In this document: positions 18,525 to 26,837 of the stretch, piece by piece
Layout of the letters: every line of letters begins with the position of its first letter
Position numbering within the stretch: position 1 is the first letter of the stretch
DNA from: Microbulbifer agarilyticus
Lineage (GTDB): Bacteria > Pseudomonadota > Gammaproteobacteria > Pseudomonadales > Cellvibrionaceae
Assembly (NCBI RefSeq): GCF_001999945.1
Contig: NZ_CP019650.1
Span: 124,001 to 188,000 of the forward strand
DNA length: 64,000 nt
Reading direction: 5' to 3'
The notes under the pieces: model-generated
Seen by the model: the letters and a program-made list of their open reading frames with translations, nothing else
What the model was told of the DNA's origin: nothing
The model's database searches: none
Made by a program: the position numbers and the translations under genes

Positions 18525-18600
18525 TCTCTCCTTGGCAATTCATCTTGGTAACTCTTCTCGGTAATTCGCCCTGGGTTCTGGTTCTGGTTCTGGTTCTTTT
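18525..18600. repeat. Short tandem repeats before the phosphatase gene
   Basis: Four perfect copies of GGTTCT (18574-18597) run into a T-tract, preceded by three degenerate copies of a TTGGYAAYTC-like motif. They lie in the 195-base gap between the Wzc-like and CpsB-like genes. Slippage here could alter expression of the phosphatase, but no function can be shown. Confidence 0.6.
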
Positions 18601-18667
18601 ATAGGTGAGCAGTTACCTGACTATTGTTTTTACGATCTGCATGCATTAAATGCGGTAGTATTCTCGC

Positions 18668-19402
18668 ATGATAGATCTTCATCACCATTTTCTGCCTGGC
18701 ATAGATGACGGCCCTCGTACGTTCGAACACAGCATGCGTCTGGTTCGTGCCGCGGCAGCAAATGGCATCACTCATATGGTCGCAACGCCGCATATTCACC
18801 CTGGGCGTTACCCCAATACGGTGAACTCGATTGGCAATGCCTTTCGCCAGTTTCTCGACCAGCTCCCTACTGATGAAGATCTTGGCGTTAAATTCGCTCT
18901 GGCAGCAGAGATACGAGTATCAGAGGACCTGATCAATCTTGCCTCTTCTGGTCAGTTACCCGCGCTCGGTCACTGGGAAGGTGACCCCATCATCTTGTTA
19001 GAAATGCCGCATAGCCATATTCCTGCGGGTATTACGAATTTGGTCGGCTGGCTGGCTCGTCAAAATATCCGCGCTATGATCGCGCACCCGGAGCGGAACA
19101 AAGAGATTTTGCGCGATCTTGGTCGAATAAAGCCTCTCGTAGATGCGGGTTGTTTGTTTCAGGTTACTGCAGGTGCTCTGGTGGGGCAGTTTGGGGTGAC
19201 GGCGCAGGTGCGCGCGAAGCAAATTCTCAAGCAAGGTTTGGTCACCGTATTGGCTACTGACGCGCACCATATAATTCGGCGCCCTCCAAATCTGGCGGAA
19301 GGCCGCAAAGTTGCTGAAGAGATTGTTGGCGAATCACTCGCCTGGCAGCTGGTCAGAGACAACCCGGAAAAAATTGTCCGTGAGCGGACTTTCCTGCCCT
19401 GA
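18668..19402 (+). CDS. CpsB/CapC-type tyrosine phosphatase (PHP family)
   Basis: A 244-residue manganese-dependent protein-tyrosine phosphatase of the PHP fold, expected to dephosphorylate the Tyr tail of the Wzc-like kinase. Metal-binding motifs are clear: I-D-L-H-H-H at the N-terminus, A-T-P-H-I-H-P-G-R-Y near 40, A-H-P-E-R-N near 140 and A-T-D-A-H-H near 198. Length and start agree with the family. It is separated from the kinase gene by 195 bases with repeats, so it may have its own promoter. Confidence 0.88.
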   Translation: MIDLHHHFLPGIDDGPRTFEHSMRLVRAAAANGITHMVATPHIHPGRYPNTVNSIGNAFRQFLDQLPTDEDLGVKFALAAEIRVSEDLINLASSGQLPALGHWEGDPIILLEMPHSHIPAGITNLVGWLARQNIRAMIAHPERNKEILRDLGRIKPLVDAGCLFQVTAGALVGQFGVTAQVRAKQILKQGLVTVLATDAHHIIRRPPNLAEGRKVAEEIVGESLAWQLVRDNPEKIVRERTFLP

Positions 19403-19742
19403 GTACACTTTGCAGTGTCCCTATTTGACTCCATCCAGCCCGGTATTCAGCTATTGTTCGCCAGAGCTTTACGGAAAATGACAGCTGTGTGCCCGGCAGG
19501 TAATTGATCTAACTTCATCCGTTGTATGGTCAATTCCACATTTAGACTAAAACCGCCCCGTTAGTCACTTATTTCTCCCCCAAACCCCCATTCTGGATCT
19601 ATCAATAGATGGGCTGCGTCATCTACCTATTGACATTAGTTACACGCGTAACTAAATTCGTTGCACCTGAAACCAAGTGGACCCAGCGGCCACAAGCCGC
19701 ATCCCTGGTCCTAATAACGAATCCTGAATAACGGAGGATCAC
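19403..19742. other. Intergenic region with tyrosine-operon control site
   Basis: This gap of 340 bases ends the exopolysaccharide locus and holds the promoter and operator of the hppD operon (listed separately). A short ACACT/AGTGT hairpin after 19402 lacks a T-run and is not a convincing terminator. No gene was seen. Confidence 0.5.
19630..19658 (+). promoter_or_regulatory. hppD promoter with embedded operator palindrome
   Basis: A perfect -35 box TTGACA (19630-19635) is followed after 17 bases by TAAATT (19653-19658). Between them lies a perfect inverted repeat with 8-bp arms, TTAGTTAC and GTAACTAA, and a 4-base spacer (19636-19655). A dimeric regulator bound here would block RNA polymerase, so I infer repression, probably relieved by tyrosine or a derivative. 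Confidence 0.6.
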
Positions 19743-20834
19743 ATGGCCGATTTGTTTGAGAACCCCATGGGCCTGGATGGCTTTGAATTCGTCGAGTTCA
19801 CAGCCCCTGAGAAAGGCATTCTGGAAACCGTGTTCGAGGCCATGGGCTTCACCAAGGTAGCCCGTCACCGCACCAAAGAGGTGGAGCTGTGGCGTCAGGG
19901 TGATATCAACTTTATTACCAACTATGAGCCGGGCAGCCACGCATACTACTATGCCCAAGAACATGGTCCATCTGCTTGTGGTCTGGCATTCCGCGTCAAA
20001 GACGCGACGCTTGCCTACAACGAAGCCCTGAAGAAGGGTGCCCAGCCGGTCAATATTGAAACCGGCCCCATGGAGCTGCGCCTGCCGGCGATCAAGGGCA
20101 TCGGCGGTGCCACCCTGTACCTGATTGACCGCTATAAAGAAGGCGAGTCCATTTACGATATCGACTTCATTTGGCTCGAAGGTGTTGATCGTCATCCGGA
20201 AGGCTGCGGTTTCCACACCCTCGACCACCTGACCCACAACGTATACCGCGGCCGCATGGACTACTGGGCCAAGTACTACGAAGACCTATTCAACTTCCGT
20301 GAGATCCGCTACTTCGACATCAAGGGCGAATACACCGGTCTGCTATCCAAAGCCATGACCGCGCCGGACGGCAAGATCCGCATCCCCCTGAACGAAGAAG
20401 CCGCCGGTGGTGGTGGCCAGATCGAAGAGTTCCTGATGAAGTACAACGGCGAAGGCATCCAGCACATCGCCTTTGCCTGTGATGACCTTCTCGCTTGCTG
20501 GGACCGCCTCAAGGCCCAGGGCATGGAATTCATGACCGCGCCGCCGAATACCTACTACGACATGCTGGAAGAGCGCCTGCCGGGTCACGGTGAGCCTACC
20601 GAAGAGTTCAAGTCCCGCGGCATCCTGCTGGACGGTACCACCGAGGGCGGCCAGCCACGCCTGTTGCTGCAGATTTTCTCCGCCAACATGCTTGGCCCGG
20701 TGTTCTTCGAGTTTATCCAACGTAAAGAAGACGAAGGTTTCGGCGAGGGTAACTTCAAGGCCCTGTTCGAATCCATCGAGCGCGACCAGCTTGAGCGTGG
20801 TGTGATCGGTAACGAAGACAAGCCGGCGGCCTAA
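19743..20834 (+). CDS. hppD: 4-hydroxyphenylpyruvate dioxygenase
   Basis: A 363-residue non-heme Fe(II) enzyme converting 4-hydroxyphenylpyruvate to homogentisate in tyrosine catabolism. It has two VOC halves. The iron ligands are visible as His in L-D-H-L-T-H-N-V, His in G-I-Q-H-I-A-F and Glu in V-F-F-E-F-I-Q-R-K. The length is normal. The ATG has GGAGG six bases upstream. It leads a three-gene operon with a small VOC protein and a fumarylacetoacetase, transcribed from the promoter at 19630. Homogentisate 1,2-dioxygenase is not in the window. Confidence 0.95.
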   Translation: MADLFENPMGLDGFEFVEFTAPEKGILETVFEAMGFTKVARHRTKEVELWRQGDINFITNYEPGSHAYYYAQEHGPSACGLAFRVKDATLAYNEALKKGAQPVNIETGPMELRLPAIKGIGGATLYLIDRYKEGESIYDIDFIWLEGVDRHPEGCGFHTLDHLTHNVYRGRMDYWAKYYEDLFNFREIRYFDIKGEYTGLLSKAMTAPDGKIRIPLNEEAAGGGGQIEEFLMKYNGEGIQHIAFACDDLLACWDRLKAQGMEFMTAPPNTYYDMLEERLPGHGEPTEEFKSRGILLDGTTEGGQPRLLLQIFSANMLGPVFFEFIQRKEDEGFGEGNFKALFESIERDQLERGVIGNEDKPAA

Positions 20835-20873
20835 GCGCCCCGGTTCCACTCTGGATAACTTGGATAAATAGCT

Positions 20874-21422
20874 ATGGCGATTCAACGAATCCACCACGTG
20901 GCCTATCGCTGTAAAGATGCCAAGGAGACCGTGGAGTTTTACCGCGATCTCCTGGGTATGGAATTCCAGCTCGCGATCGCCGAAGACAAGGTGCCCTCCA
21001 CCGGGGCACCTGACCCTTACATGCACGTGTTCCTCGATGCAGGGCAGGGCAATGTACTGGCGTTTTTCGAACTGCCGAATTCTCCGGATATGGGCCGCGA
21101 TAAAAATACCCCGCAATGGGTACAGCACATCGCGATGGAAGTGGAGAGCATGGACGAGCTGCTGTCGATGAAGCAGAAGCTCGAAGATGCCGGCATTGAT
21201 GTGCTCGGCCCCACTGACCACACGATTTTTAAATCCATCTATTTCTTCGATCCAAACGGCCACCGCATCGAACTTGCTGCGAATACCGCCAAGCCCGGTA
21301 TGCACAAGGAGTTAAAGCGTGTCGCCGAAGATATGCTGGAAGAGTGGTCGCAAACCAAGAAGGCACCGCGACACGCGGCCTGGATGCATGGTGAAGAAGA
21401 GTTCAAGGCTCTCGACCCCTAA
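20874..21422 (+). CDS. VOC (glyoxalase/dioxygenase) family protein
   Basis: A 182-residue vicinal-oxygen-chelate protein. Typical elements are I-H-H-V-A-Y at the N-terminus, F-Y-R-D-L-L-G-M near 24, V-Q-H-I-A-M-E-V near 84 and F-D-P-N-G-H-R-I-E-L near 128, giving the usual H/E metal set. The C-terminal 40 residues are an Arg/Lys/Trp-containing tail. It lies 39 bases after hppD and 28 before the fumarylacetoacetase, so it probably acts in the same pathway, but the exact reaction is unknown. Its position is where hmgA or maiA is often found. Confidence 0.8.
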   Translation: MAIQRIHHVAYRCKDAKETVEFYRDLLGMEFQLAIAEDKVPSTGAPDPYMHVFLDAGQGNVLAFFELPNSPDMGRDKNTPQWVQHIAMEVESMDELLSMKQKLEDAGIDVLGPTDHTIFKSIYFFDPNGHRIELAANTAKPGMHKELKRVAEDMLEEWSQTKKAPRHAAWMHGEEEFKALDP

Positions 21423-21450
21423 ATCAATCAATTATTAAGAGGACGGCACA

Positions 21451-22458
21451 GTGAAGTTAGCCAGCCTGAAAAGTGGCCGCGACGGCAAGCTCGTCGTAGT
21501 GAGCGATGATTTGACCCGCATGGCGGATGCCAGCGAAATCGCACCCACACTGCAAAGCGCCCTGGATGATTGGGCAACTGTTTCCACCCAGCTGGAAGCA
21601 CTGCAAAGCAAACTGAACAGCGGTGAGGTCGCGGGCGAGGCCTTCGACCAGGCCATGTGTCATTCACCCCTGCCGCGCGCCTACCACTGGGCCGATGGCA
21701 GCGCCTATGTGAATCACGTAGAGCTGGTGCGCAAGGCGCGCAATGCAGAAATGCCGGACAGCTTCTGGACCGACCCACTGATGTACCAGGGCGGTTCCGA
21801 TACTTTCCTCGCCCCCCGTGCGCCGGTAGTAATGCCGCAGAGCGAAGGCTTCGGCATCGACTTTGAAGCGGAGATTGCCGTCATCACCGACGACGTGCCC
21901 ATGGGCGTTTCCCCCGAAGGTGCGCTCAAGCACATCAAGCTGGTGATGCTGGTAAATGACGTCTCCTTGCGTGGCCTGATCCCGAATGAACTGGGCAAAG
22001 GCTTTGGCTTCTACCAGTCCAAGCCGTCCAGTGCATTCTCCCCGGTGTGCGTAACCCCGGAACAGCTTGGCGATGCCTGGCAACAGGGCAAACTGCACCT
22101 GCCACTGGTATCCCATTTGAACGGCGGCAAGTTCGGTGAGCCGAACGCCGGTGTGGATATGACTTTCCACTTCGGTCAGTTAATCGCCCACGCGGCGAAG
22201 ACTCGCCCGCTGGGCGCCGGCACCATCATCGGGTCCGGTACCGTATCCAACAAACTTGACGGCGGCCCCGGCAAGCCGGTGAAAGAGGGTGGTGTTGGTT
22301 ACAGCTGTATTGCGGAAATTCGCATGATTGAAACCATCCAGGACGGCAAGCCCACCACGCCGTTTATGCAGTTCGGTGACAGCATCGCCATCGAGATGTT
22401 GGATGACAAAGGCCAGTCGATTTTTGGTCGTATTGAGCAGGTGGTAGAGCAGCAGTAA
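21451..22458 (+). CDS. fahA: Fumarylacetoacetate hydrolase family protein
   Basis: A 335-residue FAH-fold enzyme, probably splitting fumarylacetoacetate to fumarate and acetoacetate at the end of tyrosine breakdown. The metal-site motif (F-G-I-D-F-E-A-E-I-A-V, near 130) and the S-R/L-R-x-x-I-P-x-E region (near 175) are clear. The start is GTG at 21451 with AAGAGGA seven bases upstream. It is the last gene of the hppD operon and is followed by a strong terminator. The operon context favours fumarylacetoacetase over other FAH-family hydrolases. Confidence 0.88.
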   Translation: MKLASLKSGRDGKLVVVSDDLTRMADASEIAPTLQSALDDWATVSTQLEALQSKLNSGEVAGEAFDQAMCHSPLPRAYHWADGSAYVNHVELVRKARNAEMPDSFWTDPLMYQGGSDTFLAPRAPVVMPQSEGFGIDFEAEIAVITDDVPMGVSPEGALKHIKLVMLVNDVSLRGLIPNELGKGFGFYQSKPSSAFSPVCVTPEQLGDAWQQGKLHLPLVSHLNGGKFGEPNAGVDMTFHFGQLIAHAAKTRPLGAGTIIGSGTVSNKLDGGPGKPVKEGGVGYSCIAEIRMIETIQDGKPTTPFMQFGDSIAIEMLDDKGQSIFGRIEQVVEQQ

Positions 22459-22474
22459 GCCGCTGTTCTTATAC

Positions 22475-22503
22475 AAAAAGGCCACCCTTGGGTGGCCTTT
22501 TTT
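22475..22503 (+). terminator. Intrinsic terminator of the hppD operon
   Basis: AAAAAGGCCACCC and GGGTGGCCTTTTTT form a near-perfect stem with a very small loop, ending in a T-run directly after the fumarylacetoacetase gene. Confidence 0.9.
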
Positions 22504-22549
22504 ATGCGCAGACGTTTCTCAAGCTTGAAAGCAGCCAGAACCGGCCATC

Positions 22550-23170
22550 CTAATCTTGTGAACCCCAGGGAGCCGGTGGCGTAGCTACCGGTTTCTGCAA
22601 ATCAAACTCCACGCGGAATTTGCGGCCGCTTGGACGGGTAAGCTCATAGGCAAATTTTTCCCCCGGGTGTATCTCCATCGCCCAGGTATTTTCAACCGAT
22701 GCGGTTAATCCTTCTTTTTTGAACATCGCAATGGATTCTGCATCTACAGGAAATTCCTGGCGCGCTTCGGTACCGGCGGTTTCGCTATCACCGCCATACA
22801 TGGTGACAGCATCGTCGCTGCCATCTTTATGCCGGTGATCGTGTTTCAGCCTCAACCCATTCTCGGTGCGTGTGAGTATCCAGGTACGGGAATGGTCATC
22901 ACCAACATGGAAGGGAATCTTGATTTGCGTACCGGGTTGGTCACAGCCCCGCACATGCATGATCAGCTGCTTGCCTTCAAAAGGATCGGGCGTATCCGTT
23001 TTTGGCTCATTGGCGACAATCTTGCCGGCAAACGCCTTGCCGCAATAGGTAGAGATATTTTTCAGGAAAGTGTCGGCGGGAATTGTTGCGGTATTCTTTT
23101 GCTGGCAGCCTTGCAGCAGGCCGGTCAAGCCCACAAGGCATCCAGCGGTTACCATGGATAAGCGCATCAT
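22550..23170 (-). CDS. Hypothetical lipoprotein
   Basis: A 206-residue lipoprotein with lipobox L-L-Q-G-C near residue 22. I do not recognise the family. The mature part has two conserved-looking Cys (in Y-C-G-K-A-F and R-G-C-D), an H-V-G-D-D-H-S-R-T-W-I-L strand, a Lys/His/Asp-rich stretch (K-H-D-H-R-H-K-D-G-S-D-D) and a C-terminal beta-rich segment. It stands alone on the reverse strand between the tyrosine operon and a DsbA-like gene. Confidence 0.65.
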   Translation of the reverse strand: MMRLSMVTAGCLVGLTGLLQGCQQKNTATIPADTFLKNISTYCGKAFAGKIVANEPKTDTPDPFEGKQLIMHVRGCDQPGTQIKIPFHVGDDHSRTWILTRTENGLRLKHDHRHKDGSDDAVTMYGGDSETAGTEARQEFPVDAESIAMFKKEGLTASVENTWAMEIHPGEKFAYELTRPSGRKFRVEFDLQKPVATPPAPWGSQD

Positions 23171-23224
23171 AGTTGCTCTCTATAGTTACTATCTACTTAG
23201 ATCAAAATTGCGATACGACGGGTA

Positions 23225-23884
23225 TCAAGCCGTATGTTTGTCATCAATTATGCGCTGCAGTTGCGCTTCGAAGGTTGTTACTTCCTGAGCGCCACTTAAC
23301 GCGTATTGCGCATTAAACACAAATAGCGGCACACCGCGCACACCCTTGCTGGCGATTCCCTGTTCCAGCTGACGCACATCATTGGCATAGGTCTGCTGCG
23401 CCAGTACATCTCGTGCGGCGAAACTATTTAAACCTACACTTTCCGCTGCAGCAATCAATATATCGAATGCACTAACATCTCTTCGATGGCTGAAGAAGTC
23501 AGCAAAGAGCTGCAGGCTCAGGGCATGCTGCTTGCCCTCACTTACCGCCCAGTGCAATAACTGATGGGCATGGAAGGTGTTTACCATGCGCATTTCATCG
23601 AAGTAATCAAAGGGGAAGCCCACATCCGCACCCAGCTTGGTGAGGCGCTCGCGTGCGGCAATGCTTTCCTCGGGACTGGTACCGTATTTTTCAGCGATGT
23701 GTTCGCGCAGGTTTTGCCCCTCACTGGGCATATCCGGATTCAGCTCGAACGGTAACCAATTAATCGTGGGATCAATGGCCTGGTCAAAATTATCCAGGGC
23801 CTGCTGCAGTCGGTAGTACCCGATAACACACCAGGGGCAAACCACATCGGAAACGATGTCGATTCGCAGGGGAAGCTTCTGCAT
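23225..23884 (-). CDS. DsbA-family oxidoreductase, FrnE-like
   Basis: A 219-residue thioredoxin-fold protein with the redox motif C-P-W-C near residue 14 (V-S-D-V-V-C-P-W-C-V-I-G) and the G-V-R-G-V-P-L-F-V-F cis-proline region near 178. There is no signal peptide, so it is likely cytoplasmic, as for FrnE-type dithiol oxidoreductases and related isomerases. I use the ATG at 23884, where the fold begins; the frame is open to 24025 but that part is not family-like. The SDR gene diverges from it. Confidence 0.85.
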   Translation of the reverse strand: MQKLPLRIDIVSDVVCPWCVIGYYRLQQALDNFDQAIDPTINWLPFELNPDMPSEGQNLREHIAEKYGTSPEESIAARERLTKLGADVGFPFDYFDEMRMVNTFHAHQLLHWAVSEGKQHALSLQLFADFFSHRRDVSAFDILIAAAESVGLNSFAARDVLAQQTYANDVRQLEQGIASKGVRGVPLFVFNAQYALSGAQEVTTFEAQLQRIIDDKHTA

Positions 23885-24069
23885 AACGATTTGTCTTGTG
23901 TTGTGGGTTGTGCATGGCGCCGAGGGCGATAAGCCCGCATTTGCCCAACTTGAATCTGCCCAAGAAATTGCGCGGGCGCGCATAGTGTAGTCCCGCGGGC
24001 ATTGAACGGCACCTTTTTGATCCAAAACAAACCGAAACTACCATGGGGGAATTTATTGGGAGGTAAACC

Positions 24070-24864
24070 ATGGACCTGCAATTAAACGGCCGCCTGGCAT
24101 TTATCAGTGGTTCTACCAAGGGCATAGGGCGCGCTATTGCCGTTACCCTGCTACGGGAAGGTGCCCGGGTAATCGTCAACGGTCGCTCCGGCAGTGCGGA
24201 TGCGGCGGCGGAACTCGCACAATTTGGGGAAGCGATTGGCATCGATGGTGACTTGGCGGACGCAGGTGATGCTGAAAGAGTTTGTGGCGAGATCGACAAG
24301 CATGGTGTGCTTGAAATTCTTGTGAACAATATGGGCATTTTTAACCCGAAACCCTTTGCGGAAATTTCCGATGAAGAGTGGCGCAACTTCCTCGATGTCA
24401 ATGTGATGAGTACCGTGCGACTGTCGCGCTACTACTTCCCGAAGATGCTGGAGCAGGATTTCGGTCGTGTGATCAACATTTCCAGCGAGGCGGGTATGCG
24501 GGGCCTGGAGAGCATGGTGCACTACTCGGTTACTAAAGGGGCGCAAATTGTCATGGGGCGCGGGATGGCAAATTTGACCCGCGGTTGCGGCCGTAATATC
24601 ACCGTCAATTCTGTACTGCCGGGCCCGACGCTTACCTCGGGCGTTGAAACCTGGCTCAAGGAGAGTGCGGAAGTGCAAGGCAAATCGGAAGAGGATTTTG
24701 TGCGTGACTTCTTTCAGGAGACCGAGCCGACATCACTGTTGCAGCGCTTTATCAATCCGGAAGAAATTGCCGCGGTGGTGGCTTTTGTCGCCTCACCGCT
24801 GAGTATCGCCATCAACGGCTCGAGCATCAAAGCGGAAGGCGGGTTGATCAAGAGTATTGCTTAA
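24070..24864 (+). CDS. SDR-family oxidoreductase
   Basis: A 264-residue classical short-chain dehydrogenase/reductase. The nucleotide motif is S-G-S-T-K-G-I-G (a Ser in place of the usual first Thr), the N-N-M-G motif replaces N-N-A-G, and the catalytic Y-S-V-T-K is near residue 157. The C-terminal G-G-L-I-K region is normal. GGGAGG precedes the ATG. It is transcribed divergently from the DsbA-like gene; the substrate is unknown. Confidence 0.85.
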   Translation: MDLQLNGRLAFISGSTKGIGRAIAVTLLREGARVIVNGRSGSADAAAELAQFGEAIGIDGDLADAGDAERVCGEIDKHGVLEILVNNMGIFNPKPFAEISDEEWRNFLDVNVMSTVRLSRYYFPKMLEQDFGRVINISSEAGMRGLESMVHYSVTKGAQIVMGRGMANLTRGCGRNITVNSVLPGPTLTSGVETWLKESAEVQGKSEEDFVRDFFQETEPTSLLQRFINPEEIAAVVAFVASPLSIAINGSSIKAEGGLIKSIA

Positions 24865-24907
24865 TAAGGAACCCGTCTCGATGAATGGGTCAACTTGTAT
24901 GGGGCGG

Positions 24908-24977
24908 CGTGACTAGACCAATGTGACTAGGCCAATGTGAATAGGCCAATGTGAATAGGCCAATGTGAATAGGACAA
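24908..24977. repeat. Five tandem 14-bp repeats
   Basis: Five head-to-tail copies of a 14-base unit (consensus TGTGAATAGGCCAA), the middle two identical and the first most diverged. They lie between an SDR gene and a DUF885 gene. There are no spacers, so it is not a CRISPR; it could be an iterated binding site or slippage product. Confidence 0.85.
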
Positions 24978-25037
24978 CAAAGCGTCCGGTGGACATGGTA
25001 TGTTTACGACCGACTAGGTACAGAACCGGAGAATCAC

Positions 25038-26837
25038 ATGTCGGTCATGTTTTCCCCCTCTCGCAGCCTGCCACGGTTATTGGTTGCGGTTGCACTTTTT
25101 ATCTTCAGCGCCAGCGCTCTAGCTGACAACGCTGCTCAGCAGCTACAGCAAGTTATCGACGACCACTGGCAGTACTACCTTGAAGAGAACCCGACGGCGG
25201 CCAGCCGCATGGGTGACAAGCGCTATAACGACCGCTTACCCCGCGTCGCCGATGACGATCGTGCGCGTCGCTTGCAGGCAGAAAAAGCGTTTGTAGAGCG
25301 CCTGGAGAAGATTGACTCCGAGAAGCTGTCGCGGGATCAACAGGTCAACCGCGACCTGCTGCTGTGGGTGCTGAATAATTCCATCGATTCAAACGAACTC
25401 TATCTGGACCGCACCCCGATCAATACCTTCTACAGCTTCTGGAATACCGCCCTCAGCGCCAGTCGCGGCTTGAATATGCCGCAGGTATCGGACTACGAGG
25501 ATTACATCAAACGTCTCGAGGATACCGGTCGCTTCTTTGATGAAAGTATTGCGAATATGCGCGCGGGCATCAAAGACGGTTTCGTGTTGCCGAAAATCGT
25601 GATTGAGGGCATTGCACCGACGGTACGTGCCCAGGTCTACCAGGATCCGACCAAGAGTAGTCTTTACGAGCCATTCAAAAAGTTTCCCGAGAGCTTTTCA
25701 GACAAAGACAAACAGCGCCTGCAGGAGCAGGGCAAGCAGGCCATTCTTGAATACGCCATGCCTGCGTTTGATCGCGTGGCTACCTTTCTCGAAGGCGATT
25801 ACCTGAACGCGGCCAGCGACAGCCTCGGTGCCGAGCAGTTGCCCGGCGGCAAAGACTACTACCGCCATGCTATTCGCACCTATGTGACCCTGGATATGGA
25901 CCCGGATGCCATCCACAAGATTGGACTGGCGGAAGTGAAGCGTATCCGTGGAGAAATGAATCAGCTGATTGAAGACAGCGGATTTGACGGCAGCTTTGAG
26001 GAGTTCACCGAGTTCCTGCGTACCGATCCCCAATTCTATGCGGAAACACCGCAGGAGCTACTAAAGGAAGCCGCGTACATCGCCAAGAACATCGATTACC
26101 GCCTGCCGGAATTCTTCGGCAAGTTGCCGCGCCTGCCCTACGGCGTGGTACCGGTGCCCGATGAAATCGCCCCCAATTACACCACCGCGTCCTACAATCC
26201 CGCAGCGATCGGCGGCACCCGCGGCGGCGCCTACTGGCTGAATACCTATGCACTGGACCAGCGCCCGCTCTACGAACTGGTCGCACTGACCCTGCACGAA
26301 GCAGTACCAGGGCACCACCTACAGGGCGCGCTGTCACTGGAATTGGAAGACGTCCCCGCATTCCGCAAGAACCTGTACTTGAGCGCCTTTGGCGAGGGCT
26401 GGGCACTGTATACCGAGCGACTGGGTGAAGAGATGGGGGTATACGATACCCCTTACCAGAGTTTCGGGCGCCTGAGTTATGAAATGTGGCGCGCCGCGCG
26501 TCTGGTGATCGACACCGGTATCCACTCCCAGGGCTGGAGCCGTCAGCAGGCTCTGGACTTCCTCGCCGACAATACCTCCTTATCTGAAGGCAATGTGCGC
26601 GCGGAAGTAGACCGCTACATTTCCTGGCCGGGACAGGCACTGTCTTACAAGATGGGTGAGATCAAGATTCGCGAGTTGCGTGAAAAAGCCGAACGGGAAT
26701 TGGGCGATCAATTTGATCTGCGCGCATTCCACGATGCGCTGCTTGCCAACGGCGCGGTGCCCATGGAGATGCTGGAAGCGCAGATGAACCAGTTTATTGC
26801 TGACCAGCGCGCCGCAAGCTCGCGCCCAGCACAGTGA
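25038..26837 (+). CDS. DUF885 family secreted peptidase-like protein
   Basis: A 599-residue protein with a cleavable signal peptide (L-L-V-A-V-A-L-F-I-F-S-A-S-A-L-A) and a full-length DUF885 domain. A zinc-peptidase-like H-E-A-V-P-G-H-H motif lies near residue 421, and a downstream E-G-W-A-L-Y-T-E-R segment probably gives the further ligand. Members are thought to be periplasmic or extracellular metallopeptidases, but the substrate is not known. The ATG is preceded by GGAG. Its last 44 bases overlap the 3' end of the convergent CLCA_X gene. Confidence 0.88.
   Translation: MSVMFSPSRSLPRLLVAVALFIFSASALADNAAQQLQQVIDDHWQYYLEENPTAASRMGDKRYNDRLPRVADDDRARRLQAEKAFVERLEKIDSEKLSRDQQVNRDLLLWVLNNSIDSNELYLDRTPINTFYSFWNTALSASRGLNMPQVSDYEDYIKRLEDTGRFFDESIANMRAGIKDGFVLPKIVIEGIAPTVRAQVYQDPTKSSLYEPFKKFPESFSDKDKQRLQEQGKQAILEYAMPAFDRVATFLEGDYLNAASDSLGAEQLPGGKDYYRHAIRTYVTLDMDPDAIHKIGLAEVKRIRGEMNQLIEDSGFDGSFEEFTEFLRTDPQFYAETPQELLKEAAYIAKNIDYRLPEFFGKLPRLPYGVVPVPDEIAPNYTTASYNPAAIGGTRGGAYWLNTYALDQRPLYELVALTLHEAVPGHHLQGALSLELEDVPAFRKNLYLSAFGEGWALYTERLGEEMGVYDTPYQSFGRLSYEMWRAARLVIDTGIHSQGWSRQQALDFLADNTSLSEGNVRAEVDRYISWPGQALSYKMGEIKIRELREKAERELGDQFDLRAFHDALLANGAVPMEMLEAQMNQFIADQRAASSRPAQ

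Noticed and set aside
20343..21305. Reverse-strand open frame of 320 codons across hppD and the VOC gene
   Set aside because: It is antisense to two clear enzyme genes, has no ribosome-binding site and no family-like sequence; high-GC codon bias produces it.
20874..21422. Homogentisate 1,2-dioxygenase
   Set aside because: The 182-residue VOC protein is far shorter than HmgA (over 400 residues) and has a different fold.
24908..24977. CRISPR array
   Set aside because: The repeats are head to tail with no spacers and only 14 bases long.
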